DNA from: Pythium myriotylum | Lineage: Eukaryota; Oomycota; Peronosporomycetes; Pythiales; Pythiaceae | Reading direction: 5' to 3' | DNA: 64,000 bases | Assembly (NCBI GenBank): GCA_023091665.1 | Contig: JALJCQ010000030.1 | Coordinates: forward strand, 1,242,501-1,306,500 | Shown: positions 47,781 to 55,986 of the stretch, one piece after another | How the letters are laid out: the number at the start of each line of letters is the position of its first letter | Numbering within the stretch: position 1 is the first letter of the stretch | The notes under the pieces: model-generated | What the model saw: the letters and a program-made list of their open reading frames with translations, nothing else | What the model was told of the DNA's origin: nothing | Databases searched by the model: none | Made by a program: the position numbers and the translations under genes

Positions 47781-49778
47781 CTACTTTGCGGTGGCTGATT
47801 GCTTCAGGTGCTTGAAGCGCAAGTACGCGTGGTCATCTCCGGTGCGGTCACGGACGCAGCGGTCGAGGCGGGGGATATGGAGGTTCAGCACGTCGTCCAA
47901 GTAGCTCTTGTCAACCGGATTGAAGGCATCGAATTGATCGATTGGCCCTGCAGAGAGCGCCAGCTCAAGACCTGGGCGCACCACTAGCCACTGAGCCGCG
48001 ATCTCGTTGTGAGTACGGTCTGACTTGACAAGGTACTTCGCGTAGACGCGCTCGAAGGTCGCCGGCAGCCACTCGAGAACCTGCTCGCGTTTTCGCTCGA
48101 GACGCAGGAGCGCCGTCTTCCAAATGGCAAAATTGCCAGCCGCGGCCGAGATGATGATCTTGAAAAACGTTGTGAAGCGGAAGGGCGACTGGCTCTTGGC
48201 AACCTGCTTGGCCCAGTTCTGCTTCCACGCCGTCTTGTCCACTCCACTGCCACGAAGAGCAGGCTTGCTGCTACTAGCACCACCGCTTAAAGATACCGCC
48301 TTGGTAGCTCCAGTAGAAGAACTTGAGGGCGTGGATGGACCGCCAACAGGTGATCCGGTCGTAGTCGGTCGAGCAGAGCTTCCCGTGGCCGCAGCAGATG
48401 ATGACGAGGAAGCAGTTGCCGAGACTGAAGATGGCGAGGCGCTGGGCGCTGGGGCAGGTGAAGGTGATGGTGAGGGCGTGCCGGCAATAGTGTCAATATC
48501 GATGGCCTCCACGGGTGTACGGCCTACAGTTCGGATGAGATAAAACGTAGCGACACCCACTCCGGCGACAACACCCGCGATCTGTACTCGCTTCCAGAAC
48601 AGCTCAAGGTCAAAGTACTCCTTCCGGCAAGCCTCCACGAGCGTGACGTGCATCTTGAGGCGCGAGGCCGTCGACTTGAGCAAGTTCAGAATGTTGTCGG
48701 TCGCGCGATCTGGCGCGCGCTCAACCTCGCGAATGACTTCGCCTCGGGTACCATCGAACTCATGCTCCAGCATCCGTTGTACGCCATGGACGGTAGTCGA
48801 TGACTCCGACGGTGGTGGTGCCTGCTCGTTACCGTTCTCCAGCGACGAAACCGCAGCCGCAACAGCATTTCGACTTGGCTTCTTCTTCCCCTTCGAGTCT
48901 TTCTTGCGACTTTCGGCACTCCCTTCTCGATCGTCGTGCGGCACGTACATGGTGTAAATGAACGGCAAATCCTTGCGCGGAATGACCTTGCTCAGGTTCC
49001 AGCACAGCGCGCCGTAGGCTCGAGCAAAATCGTGGACTGATCGGAAGTCGTCGACCTTGTTAAGGATGAGCAGCACTTTGCTCGAGAGCTCGCTCAGGGA
49101 GTTTGTGAGTACGTCGAGCGTCTCAAACGTCGTGCCGGGCTTGTCTGGGTCGAACATGACGAGGATGACGTCGGCTCGGTCAGCGAACCACTGGACGACG
49201 CGCTTGAAGTCGTACCCACGGTCCGTGTCCGTACGGTCCGTGGATGCACCTGGCGGGTCGATCATGCCGGGCGAGTCCACAACCATCAGGCCTCCCTGGT
49301 TCAGCAGCGGGCTGTTCTCGACGACCTTGAGCTCGATCTGCGAGACAAACTGGCGGCCGAAGAGCCGCTGGACGTCGCCAAAGCCGTACTTCGCGTGGCG
49401 CACGAGCGCCGAGCCGTCGAGTCGCTCGTCGCGGTTGCCGCCCACGAGCACCGTGAACGTGCAGTCGGTGGGCGCGCGGCCGGTCTTCTGGACCTCCTGC
49501 TGGAGCATGTAGTTGATGAACGTGCTCTTGCCCGACGAGTGGTTGCCCAGCACGAGCACCATGGGGATGTTGACCGTGTCGAAGGACGGGAACTTGGCCT
49601 GCTGGCGCAGTCTACAGATCGCACGTTAGTCTTTCCGCAGTCGTGGGTTTGGAGGCAGGCAGTCGCACTTCTCGAGTCGCTCGTAGATGGCCGTGACCTC
49701 GGCCTGGATCATGCGGTTCACCTCGCCCGCGACCACGACCTCGGACGGCGCGCCGCCGTCGGCTGCGGAGGACGACAT
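47781..49778 (-). CDS. EHD/dynamin-superfamily GTPase with internal membrane segment
   Basis: Exons 49778-49669 and 49611-47781 (57-nt intron, GTGCGA/TAG with GACTAAC branch site, phase 2), 646 aa. The G domain has G1 GNHSSGKS at 59-66, G3 DSPG at 149-152 and G4 NKVD at 221-224. RGYDFKRVVQWFADRADVIL after G3 is typical of EHD and sarcalumenin proteins. A Lys-rich stretch (~270-283) and helices lead to a hydrophobic segment (~379-397) that may span or insert in a membrane. A Ser/Pro/Thr low-complexity linker (~412-480) and a second helical region follow. There is no EH domain. The likely role is membrane remodelling; the compartment is unknown. The start ATG is 110 nt before the intron and gives a complete N-terminal helix. 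Confidence 0.85.
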
Positions 49779-50091
49779 ACTGAGTCTAGTGAATGCAGCG
49801 AGCGAGCGAGTGCGCGCGAGAGATAGAGAGAGAGAGCTCAATGGACGAGTCGGTCGGAGATTCGTCCGTGTGTCTTTGTCCTTCGCGGCGATTTGAAGAT
49901 GGCGGAAGACCGCAGCTTCTTGGAGAGGGATCTGGAGTGCTCTTCAATCGAGATGTCACTAAAGGGCATGTGTTTGTGGTAGGTACATGCTAGTGTACCG
50001 ATCACGAGATTGTGGCACGAGCCAATAGCACTACAATGGGCTTTTGTTGGTGCCCAACCAACGAAGCGGTGGCTCCATTCGGCGAGCGAAG
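49779..50091. promoter_or_regulatory. Divergent promoter region, EHD-like GTPase / RRP9 (313 nt)
   Basis: Separates divergent ATGs. Contains a short GA-rich run (GAGATAGAGAGAGAGAG near 49818-49836) and an initiator-like GCTCCATTCGG about 20 nt before the RRP9 ATG. No coding ORF. Confidence 0.4.
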
Positions 50092-51573
50092 ATGGTCAAG
50101 CGCAAGGCTCTCTCGTCCAAGGTAAGCGCCCAGCAGAAGGCGCAGCAGAAGAAGAAGCTGCTCTCGGGCGACGCCTTCGACTGGTCGGCGGCCAAGAGCA
50201 AGGAGAGCGACGTGATCGCCTCGGACAGCGAGCCCGACGACGACTCGGACAAGGAGCGCGGCGACGACACCGACCGAGATGAAGAGGACGAGCTCGAGGC
50301 CCGCGAGACCGCGCAGGAGAAGCGCATGCGCCTCGCCAAGGAGTACCTCAACAAGATCACCGAGCAGGCCATGGACGAGGACGACGACACGACCGGCGTT
50401 GACGAGCGCGTCGGCGCGCGGCTCCACCAGGACGCGCTCGAGGCCATGGGCAAGCTCTTCAAGCAGGTCGCGAGCGAGTTTGAAGCGTTCGAGTTCGGCA
50501 GCGAGTCCACGCGGTTCCTCAAGGCCCACAAGCTGCCGGTCACGAGCCTCTGTCTCTCGGAAGACGGCAAGACAGCGTTCTCGAGCTCGAAAGACGGTGC
50601 GATCTTCAAGTGGGATCTGCCCACGCAGACCAAGACCAAGCTCAAGCTGCCCGCTGACGATGTGTCCAAGGCCACCAAGGACCACGAGAAGTGCGTGCTT
50701 GCGTTGGCGCTGAGCTCGGACGGAAAGTACCTCGCGAGCGGCGGTTACGACAAGCTCCTCCGCGTGTGGGATGCCGAGAAGGGCGAAGTGGTCGAGACAT
50801 TCCAGGGCCACCGCGACACGATCTCGGCTCTGGCGTTCCGCTTGCGGTCGCACGCGTTGTTCTCGGGCTCGTTCGACCGCTCGATCAAGCACTGGAACCT
50901 GACGGAGATGGGCTACGTCGAGACGCTCTTCGGCCACCAGAGCGAGGTGCAGGCGCTCGACTCGCTCTACAAGGAGCGCGTCGTCAGCAGCGGCCGCGAC
51001 CGCAGCGTGCGCTTCTGGAAGATCACCGAGGAGACCCAGCTCGTCTTCTACGGCAACTCGGGGTCCATGGACTGTGTCAAGATGGTCAACGAGGAGTACT
51101 ACGTCACGGGAGGCGACGACGGCTCGCTCTCGCTTTGGTTCAACGGCCGCAAGAAGCCTGTGTACGTGATCCGCAACGCCCACGGTGGCAAGTGGATCAG
51201 CAGTGTCGCGGTGATGCCGCGCACCGATCTCGTCGCATCCGGCTCAAGCAACGGAGTGATCCGCCTCTGGAAAGCCGACTTGTCCGCGCGCACGCTCACG
51301 CAGGTGGCCGAGATCCCGCAGGAGGGCTACGTGAACAGCATGAGCTTCGACCAGAAAGGCCGCTTCTTGCTGGCTGGAATCGGCCAGGAGCACCGCCTCG
51401 GCCGCTGGGAGCGACTCAAGCACGCCAAGAACGGACTCGCGCTGATCGCGCTGCCGACGGTCGGCGAGAACGAGGAGGAAGAGGCAAGCAGCAGCGAGGA
51501 GGACGAAGACGTGCAGGCGTCCCCCGTCGGCGGAGATGACGACGATGACGACGACGAGGAGGAAGAGGAATAG
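50092..51573 (+). CDS. RRP9: U3 snoRNP protein RRP9/U3-55K, WD40 repeats
   Basis: Single exon, 493 aa from ATG 50092 (MVKRKALSSKVSAQQ). The basic N-terminus and an acidic region (~40-75, DSEPDDDSDKE) precede a Glu/Arg helix (RMRLAKEYLNKI...), the conserved linker typical of RRP9. A seven-bladed WD40 propeller follows (~140-455; for example FSGSFDRSIKHWNL, VSSGRDRSVRFWKI, WISSVAVMPRTDLVASGSSNG). An acidic C-terminal tail ends in a run of Asp and Glu. In other eukaryotes this protein binds the box B/C motif of U3 snoRNA and acts in 18S rRNA processing in the nucleolus. The upstream in-frame codons lack an ATG. Convergent with the SPIRAL1-like gene (102 nt). Confidence 0.93.
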   Translation: MVKRKALSSKVSAQQKAQQKKKLLSGDAFDWSAAKSKESDVIASDSEPDDDSDKERGDDTDRDEEDELEARETAQEKRMRLAKEYLNKITEQAMDEDDDTTGVDERVGARLHQDALEAMGKLFKQVASEFEAFEFGSESTRFLKAHKLPVTSLCLSEDGKTAFSSSKDGAIFKWDLPTQTKTKLKLPADDVSKATKDHEKCVLALALSSDGKYLASGGYDKLLRVWDAEKGEVVETFQGHRDTISALAFRLRSHALFSGSFDRSIKHWNLTEMGYVETLFGHQSEVQALDSLYKERVVSSGRDRSVRFWKITEETQLVFYGNSGSMDCVKMVNEEYYVTGGDDGSLSLWFNGRKKPVYVIRNAHGGKWISSVAVMPRTDLVASGSSNGVIRLWKADLSARTLTQVAEIPQEGYVNSMSFDQKGRFLLAGIGQEHRLGRWERLKHAKNGLALIALPTVGENEEEEASSSEEDEDVQASPVGGDDDDDDDEEEEE

Positions 51574-51675
51574 AAGAATCGATAGACAGATCATCCGTCT
51601 TAAATATCTAAGGTGTCATTTTATGCTTCTATCGGGGAAGAATCTATGGTCGATGAGGGACTGACTACTGGTCGC

Positions 51676-52071
51676 CTAGCCGAGACGGAAGGACGAGGCA
51701 CCGCCCGGCGGCGCGTGGATGCGCGTGATGCGGCGGTCCGTGAGCACGTTGCCGGCGTTCTGGTTCGAGCCCGTGGCGTACGAGTTGGACGAGCTCTGGC
51801 GCGCGCCGGCCGCCGCCTGCTGCTGCTGAGGCGGCGCCTGGCGCGCGTACGGGTCGCTCTTGGCGTACGGGTTGGTCTGCTCGGGCGTCTCTTCCTTGCG
51901 GCCGCGACTGCCGCGGCGCTCGTGGCCGGCGAACGGCGACTCGTTGCTGCCGCCGAAGATGAGCGAGCCGACGCTCGAGCCGCCGCCGGGAGGCGCGTGG
52001 AGGCGCGTGCTCGAGCGCTCGCCGATGAAGTTGTCGACGTTCTGGGAGACCTGGTGGCTGGGGCGAGACAT
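51676..52071 (-). CDS. SPIRAL1-like microtubule-associated protein
   Basis: Single exon, 131 aa from ATG 52071. Two copies of the SPIRAL1 signature: residues ~10-41 (NVDNFIGERSSTRLHAPPGG followed by GSS and an FGG end) and the C-terminal ~105-131 (NAGNVLTDRRITRIHAPPGG then ASSFRLG). The middle is a disordered Gln/Ser/Ala/Pro-rich linker with NPYAKSDPYARQAPP. Plant SPIRAL1 proteins have the same paired-end layout and bind microtubule plus ends with EB1. The APPGG core also resembles the HN1/Jupiter family of animals, which is the main alternative. Likely role: microtubule plus-end or lattice binding. A core promoter lies ~50 nt upstream. Confidence 0.82.
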   Translation of the reverse strand: MSRPSHQVSQNVDNFIGERSSTRLHAPPGGGSSVGSLIFGGSNESPFAGHERRGSRGRKEETPEQTNPYAKSDPYARQAPPQQQQAAAGARQSSSNSYATGSNQNAGNVLTDRRITRIHAPPGGASSFRLG

Positions 52072-52561
52072 GGTGGTCACGTGGAAGCGGACTTGCGAGG
52101 AAGGTGGCGAGTTGCGAAGTGAGTCTTTGGAGATTCAAACGTCTGCGCGCGCACGGGGATGGGAGAGGGAGGGGTGAATGGGCACCCCGTGTCTCCGCTA
52201 TCAATAGGGCGCGAGGAACAAGATCGGATCGCATGGCAGCTAAGATCAGCTCGCATTGGGGGTTTTGCCGCGTGGCCGTGGGACCGACCGGCGAGAGGAA
52301 GTTGGCTATTAGCAGCTCGCTGCATGAGGAGAGCAAGCAGTCCATACTACGTAGAGAGAAGGCGGATCATGTTTCTGTTTCTTTCATATTGGATCAGAAG
52401 GCGATACAGCGATCACATGAATTGGCAAGAAAGGCCGCTCGGGCCCACGTCTTCTTTCCGGTGGCCCTTTTCGTTCGTTCGTTCTTCGTCGTCGTCGTCT
52501 CTTGGTTCTGCATTGATAATGCGGCTTGGGTCGCTACGGTTCTTGTCCCGAGCGATCCCGC
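52072..52561. other. Intergenic region between SPIRAL1-like and Rab GDI (490 nt)
   Basis: Contains the SPIRAL1-like promoter at one end and the Rab GDI 3' region at the other. The ORFs here have no protein-like character. A C/T-rich block with GTCGTCGTCGTC near 52488 is the only repetitive element seen. Confidence 0.4.
52109..52124 (-). promoter_or_regulatory. Inr/FPR core promoter of the SPIRAL1-like gene
   Basis: Minus strand reads ACTCACTTCGCAACTC: initiator YCAYTYY (TCACTTC) followed by an FPR-like GCAACTC, close to the oomycete core consensus. It predicts a 5' UTR of about 50 nt. Confidence 0.5.
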
Positions 52562-53947
52562 CTAGTCCACCTCGGTCGAGTCGGCGTTGATGTTCATGTC
52601 GAGCTCCTGGCCCGTGATCCGCTTGTACAGATCCAGCACGTCGTCCGAGGTCGTCTCGAAGTGGCTCGTCGGGTCGTACGACTTGCTAATGAAGCAGTTG
52701 TCCTTGATACCGTCGCCGATGGGCTCGAACATGTCCGAGACCGAGTCGAAGCGGTCCAGGTAGGGACCAAGCAGGTTCACACCCGGCTCAATCTCCGACA
52801 GCGGCTCCGACGTCTCGACGACTGTGCTGACGATCGCGATGTACATGCCCTTGGCCGCGACCATGTGCGCGTGCGAGACCACACACACGTAGATGTCGTT
52901 CTTGCGGTTGGCCTGCGCGGCCGGGATGATGATCTGCAGCGACTCCGAGTCGTTCGTGTTGGGCACGGGGTGGTTGAGCACAAAGATCGAACGCACAGCC
53001 TTGCCATTCTTGCGCAGCTTGTCGGTCGGGAAGTAGGACGGGTCGCCGATGATCAGCTTGCCCTTGGCGACTTCGTTGCCGGCGCGGATACCCCAGGCGC
53101 GGCCGTTCTCGTCGAAGAGCAGCTCGTCGACGCCGCGGTTGAGCATGAACGTACCGCCGTGGATCGCACAGAGGCGCGAGAAGCCCTCGGGCAGACCGCC
53201 GAGGCCGTAGATCGGGTAGATGTACGGCGACTTGCCGTAGCGCTCGAGCGAGTAGGCGTAGAGCTTGATGGCGCGCACGGTCTCGATGGCCGGCTTGGAG
53301 ATGTACGAGTCGTCACGCATGAGCGCCATGGCGTGGCCCACGAAGCTCTGCGTGTTGCCGTCGACGCCGTACTTCTCGTAGACCTCGCTCATGGGCACGC
53401 GGAAGAGGTCGAGTCCTTCGTGGGTCTTCGGGTCGTCCTCCTCGTAGTTGTAAATGTACTTGAGGAGGTTGCGGAACTTGCGCTTCTCGAACATGCCCAT
53501 GAGCGAGGACTTGAGCGCCTCCTCGGGCGTGGCCGGCACCTTGTAGGTCTTGCCGCCCTTGAAGACGTAGCTGCCGTCGACGTTCTTGAACTCGAGGTAG
53601 CGCGTGACCTTGGTGTGGAGCAGCATCTTGACGAGCTTGCCGCAGGCCATGATGAACTTGGGGATGAGGTCGATGTTGTAGTCGCGGTTCGAGCCGAGGT
53701 CGCTGCGCGGCTCGACGCCCGGCTTGAACTTGCCGTAGAGGTTGGTGAGGTTGAGCGACGCGCAGTCGCCGCCGTAGTACTGGTTGCGGTCGACGTGGAG
53801 CACTTTCTTGCCGTTCACGGCCAGCAGGCCGCTGAGGATGCACTCCTTGAGGCCCGTGCCCATGACGATGGCGTCGTACTCGCCGTCCGCGAGCGCCTCG
53901 GTGCCCGCGGGCAGCCACGCGAAGTCCAGCTTCTGCTCCTCGGCCAT
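52562..53947 (-). CDS. GDI: Rab GDP-dissociation inhibitor
   Basis: Single exon, 461 aa from ATG 53947 (MAEEQKLDFAWLPAG). The FAD-fold-like N-terminus YDAIVMGTGLKECILSGLLAVNGKKVLHVD and the SCR regions YYGGDCASLNL and YGLGGLPEGFSRLCAIHGGT are diagnostic of GDI rather than REP: the length is compact and no REP insert is present. It extracts prenylated GDP-Rabs from membranes and recycles them. A ~20-residue N-terminal extension precedes the usual GDI start. An in-frame ATG at 54148 would add 67 more residues of un-GDI-like text and is judged to be 5' UTR. Strong C/G third-position bias fits an abundant housekeeping protein. Divergent from the ARP4-like gene. Confidence 0.94.
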   Translation of the reverse strand: MAEEQKLDFAWLPAGTEALADGEYDAIVMGTGLKECILSGLLAVNGKKVLHVDRNQYYGGDCASLNLTNLYGKFKPGVEPRSDLGSNRDYNIDLIPKFIMACGKLVKMLLHTKVTRYLEFKNVDGSYVFKGGKTYKVPATPEEALKSSLMGMFEKRKFRNLLKYIYNYEEDDPKTHEGLDLFRVPMSEVYEKYGVDGNTQSFVGHAMALMRDDSYISKPAIETVRAIKLYAYSLERYGKSPYIYPIYGLGGLPEGFSRLCAIHGGTFMLNRGVDELLFDENGRAWGIRAGNEVAKGKLIIGDPSYFPTDKLRKNGKAVRSIFVLNHPVPNTNDSESLQIIIPAAQANRKNDIYVCVVSHAHMVAAKGMYIAIVSTVVETSEPLSEIEPGVNLLGPYLDRFDSVSDMFEPIGDGIKDNCFISKSYDPTSHFETTSDDVLDLYKRITGQELDMNINADSTEVD

Positions 53948-54266
53948 GGTGTCGTCTGGGCCGCTCGAGAAATCCCCCTCTTCACAGGTCGCTTCTCGAA
54001 AATCTTCTCCCAACGGTGGTCGTAACGGATAGCGCCAAGTGGCTTCAAGATAGAAGGTTCCTAACACGCTAGACGACCAGTACGCCACACATTCGTATTT
54101 GGAATGATGAAGAATACAATAGTCGTGATCGTACTGGTTGCTTAGCATGTAGAGGCTGGTTCAAGTGGGTCAAGCTTGCAGACGGGTCTCTTTCTGGATC
54201 GTAAACCCGTGGGCCGAGCGCCCACCCGGAGCTCTTCGGGCGCAATCCCCTCGCTGGTGCGGAATC
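53948..54266. promoter_or_regulatory. Divergent promoter region, Rab GDI / ARP4-like (319 nt)
   Basis: Separates the two divergent start codons. No clear Inr/FPR match on either strand was found by eye, and no repeat. Confidence 0.35.
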
Positions 54267-55589
54267 ATGTACTGCGGCGACGACGTCGAGGCCGTCGTGG
54301 GCGACGTGGGCACGAGTCTGAGCAAGTTCGGGCTCGCGGGTGAGGACACGCCCAAGCTCGTCGTGCCGTCCGTGGTCGCGCGCCGCAACAGCAAGCCCGA
54401 GGACCCGCAGGACCCGTCCGCGCCGCCGCCGTTCCTCGTCGGCGACCTCTTCGCCGTGCGCAATGCCGAGGTGCTGCGCCCCATGGAGGCCTGCGCCGTG
54501 ACCAACTGGGACGCGCTCGAGCAAATGTGGAAGTACGCGTTTGACAGTCTCTACGTGGACCCGAAGGAGCACCCAGTGATCACGTCCGCGCCGGCCTGCT
54601 TCGCCAACGAGGCGCTCACAACGGCCGCGGCGAGAGATGCCGAAAAGTACATGGAGATGATGTTCGAAAAGTTCGACATCCCGTGCTTCTACATCGCCAA
54701 GGACGCCGTGCTCGATGCGTTTGCGTTCGGCAAGTCGACGGCGCTCGTCGCCGAGGTCGGCGCGGGCGCAACGCGCGTCGTGCCGGTCTTTGACGGGTAT
54801 CCGCTGCAACGCCCCGCGCAATACTCCAGCATCGGCTGCGAGCGGCTATCCGAGTATCTCGCCCACCTTGTTTCTCAAAGAGAAGGCGCTCCGGAGGTGC
54901 GTCCGCGGTGTTGCTTCTCTCGCAAGGTCAATGCCAGCGGCAAGCTCGAGACGGCGATTCTCCCTGCCGACCGCATCACGCCGCCCGTGATGCCGGCGTC
55001 TTACTACAACTACATGCGATCCGAAGTCTTCCGTGACATGCGAGAGTGTGTATCAACTACACCTTCTAAAGCGCTCACAGAGGAGAAGCTACAGACTTAC
55101 GTGGCCGACGAGCAGCGGTATGAGCTGCCGGACGGACAGGTGCTCACGCTCGGCAAGGAGCGGTTCCAGGTCGCCGAGTTCCTTCTGCATCCCCGGCCGT
55201 TCGATGACAGCCTGGCTATCCTCAAGAGCGAATCCTCGCCCACCTCTCCAGGTCGTGCGCTCACTAAGGGCCTCCACCGGATGCTCTATGACGCCGTGCA
55301 GCTCTGCGACGCCGATCTGCGTCGCGACATGCTGAGCAACATCATCCTCTGCGGAGGCGGCAGCGTCATGAACGGCCTCACCGAGCGCCTGCACGCCGAG
55401 ATGACGAGCATGGTGCCCAGCTCGTTCAAGGTGCGCTTCACGAGCGTCATGAAGATCGAGCGCCAGTTCAGCTGCTTCATCGGCGGCTCGATCCTTGCTT
55501 CGCTCGGCTCGTTTCAGCAGCTCTGGGTCTCTCGACGCGAGTACGACGAGGTCGGCGCCCCCCGCCTCTGCGCCGAGCGGTTCATGTAG
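54267..55589 (+). CDS. ARP4: Actin-related protein, ARP4/BAF53-like
   Basis: Single exon, 440 aa from ATG 54267. The N-terminus MYCGDDVEAVVGDVG and GLAGEDTPKLVVPSVV match the ARP4/ACTL6 pattern rather than conventional actin. The C-terminal SILASLGSFQQLWVSRREYD is the ARP4-type version of the actin ending. The second phosphate loop region is EVGAGATRVVPVFDG, and the adenine region LCGGGSVMNGLTERL is present. ARP4 is a nuclear subunit of SWI/SNF, INO80, SWR1 and NuA4 chromatin complexes. It is divergent from Rab GDI. An ARP other than ARP4 is possible but less likely given both ends. Codon bias is C/G-rich. Confidence 0.83.
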   Translation: MYCGDDVEAVVGDVGTSLSKFGLAGEDTPKLVVPSVVARRNSKPEDPQDPSAPPPFLVGDLFAVRNAEVLRPMEACAVTNWDALEQMWKYAFDSLYVDPKEHPVITSAPACFANEALTTAAARDAEKYMEMMFEKFDIPCFYIAKDAVLDAFAFGKSTALVAEVGAGATRVVPVFDGYPLQRPAQYSSIGCERLSEYLAHLVSQREGAPEVRPRCCFSRKVNASGKLETAILPADRITPPVMPASYYNYMRSEVFRDMRECVSTTPSKALTEEKLQTYVADEQRYELPDGQVLTLGKERFQVAEFLLHPRPFDDSLAILKSESSPTSPGRALTKGLHRMLYDAVQLCDADLRRDMLSNIILCGGGSVMNGLTERLHAEMTSMVPSSFKVRFTSVMKIERQFSCFIGGSILASLGSFQQLWVSRREYDEVGAPRLCAERFM

Positions 55590-55986
55590 ATTGTAGATTC
55601 TCGTACTTAACATGCATAAACATCCCACAGACACACAAAAGCCTCGTGACAGAGCATGACGATCTTCTCCCGCATCTTGGCGCCAACCTTTCCGTGCTCC
55701 AACGGTCGCGGACGGCGGTAAGCGGGTGTTAGCGGAGGTTAAGCGAGGTTAAAATTGAAAACATGTGGGGTGTTAAGGGGCGTTAACTGGAGGTAGAGGC
55801 GCGCTGGTGAGTTTTTGGCGCGCCACTTTCGAAGGGCGGCGGCGAGGAAAGCCGTGCCTCGGAGTTCGACGGTCGCTACTCGCAGGGCGATTCCATCGAC
55901 GAGCGCGGCGCGTAAACGGACGCGAGACGCAGCACCCGATAGACGAGGTCGCGCGCTCTCGGTGCGTGTCGGTCCCAGCGCGAGAG
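55590..55986. other. Intergenic region, ARP4-like 3' end to kinesin-14 start (397 nt)
   Basis: Holds the helically phased GTTA repeats (listed separately) and a GC-rich 5' leader for kinesin-14. No coding ORF is recognised, although the kinesin-14 frame stays open upstream to about 55807 without an ATG. Confidence 0.45.
55718..55791 (+). repeat. 10-bp phased GTTA(A) repeats upstream of kinesin-14
   Basis: Decamers begin at 55718 (GTAAGCGGGT), 55728 (GTTAGCGGAG), 55738 (GTTAAGCGAG) and 55748 (GTTAAAATTG). After a gap more begin at 55772 (GTTAAGGGGC) and 55782 (GTTAACTGGA). The period within each block is exactly 10 bp, so the motif falls on one helix face. Confidence 0.7.

Noticed and set aside
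50002..51183. 393-aa ORF antisense to RRP9
   Set aside because: Same codon-bias artefact; RRP9 on the plus strand is clearly the gene.
52526..54025. 499-aa ORF antisense to Rab GDI
   Set aside because: Shadow of a highly biased coding sequence; the minus strand encodes a complete, conserved GDI.
53948..54148. 67-residue N-terminal extension of Rab GDI from ATG 54148
   Set aside because: The added residues show no GDI similarity and the downstream ATG 53947 gives the expected start; treated as 5' UTR/promoter.
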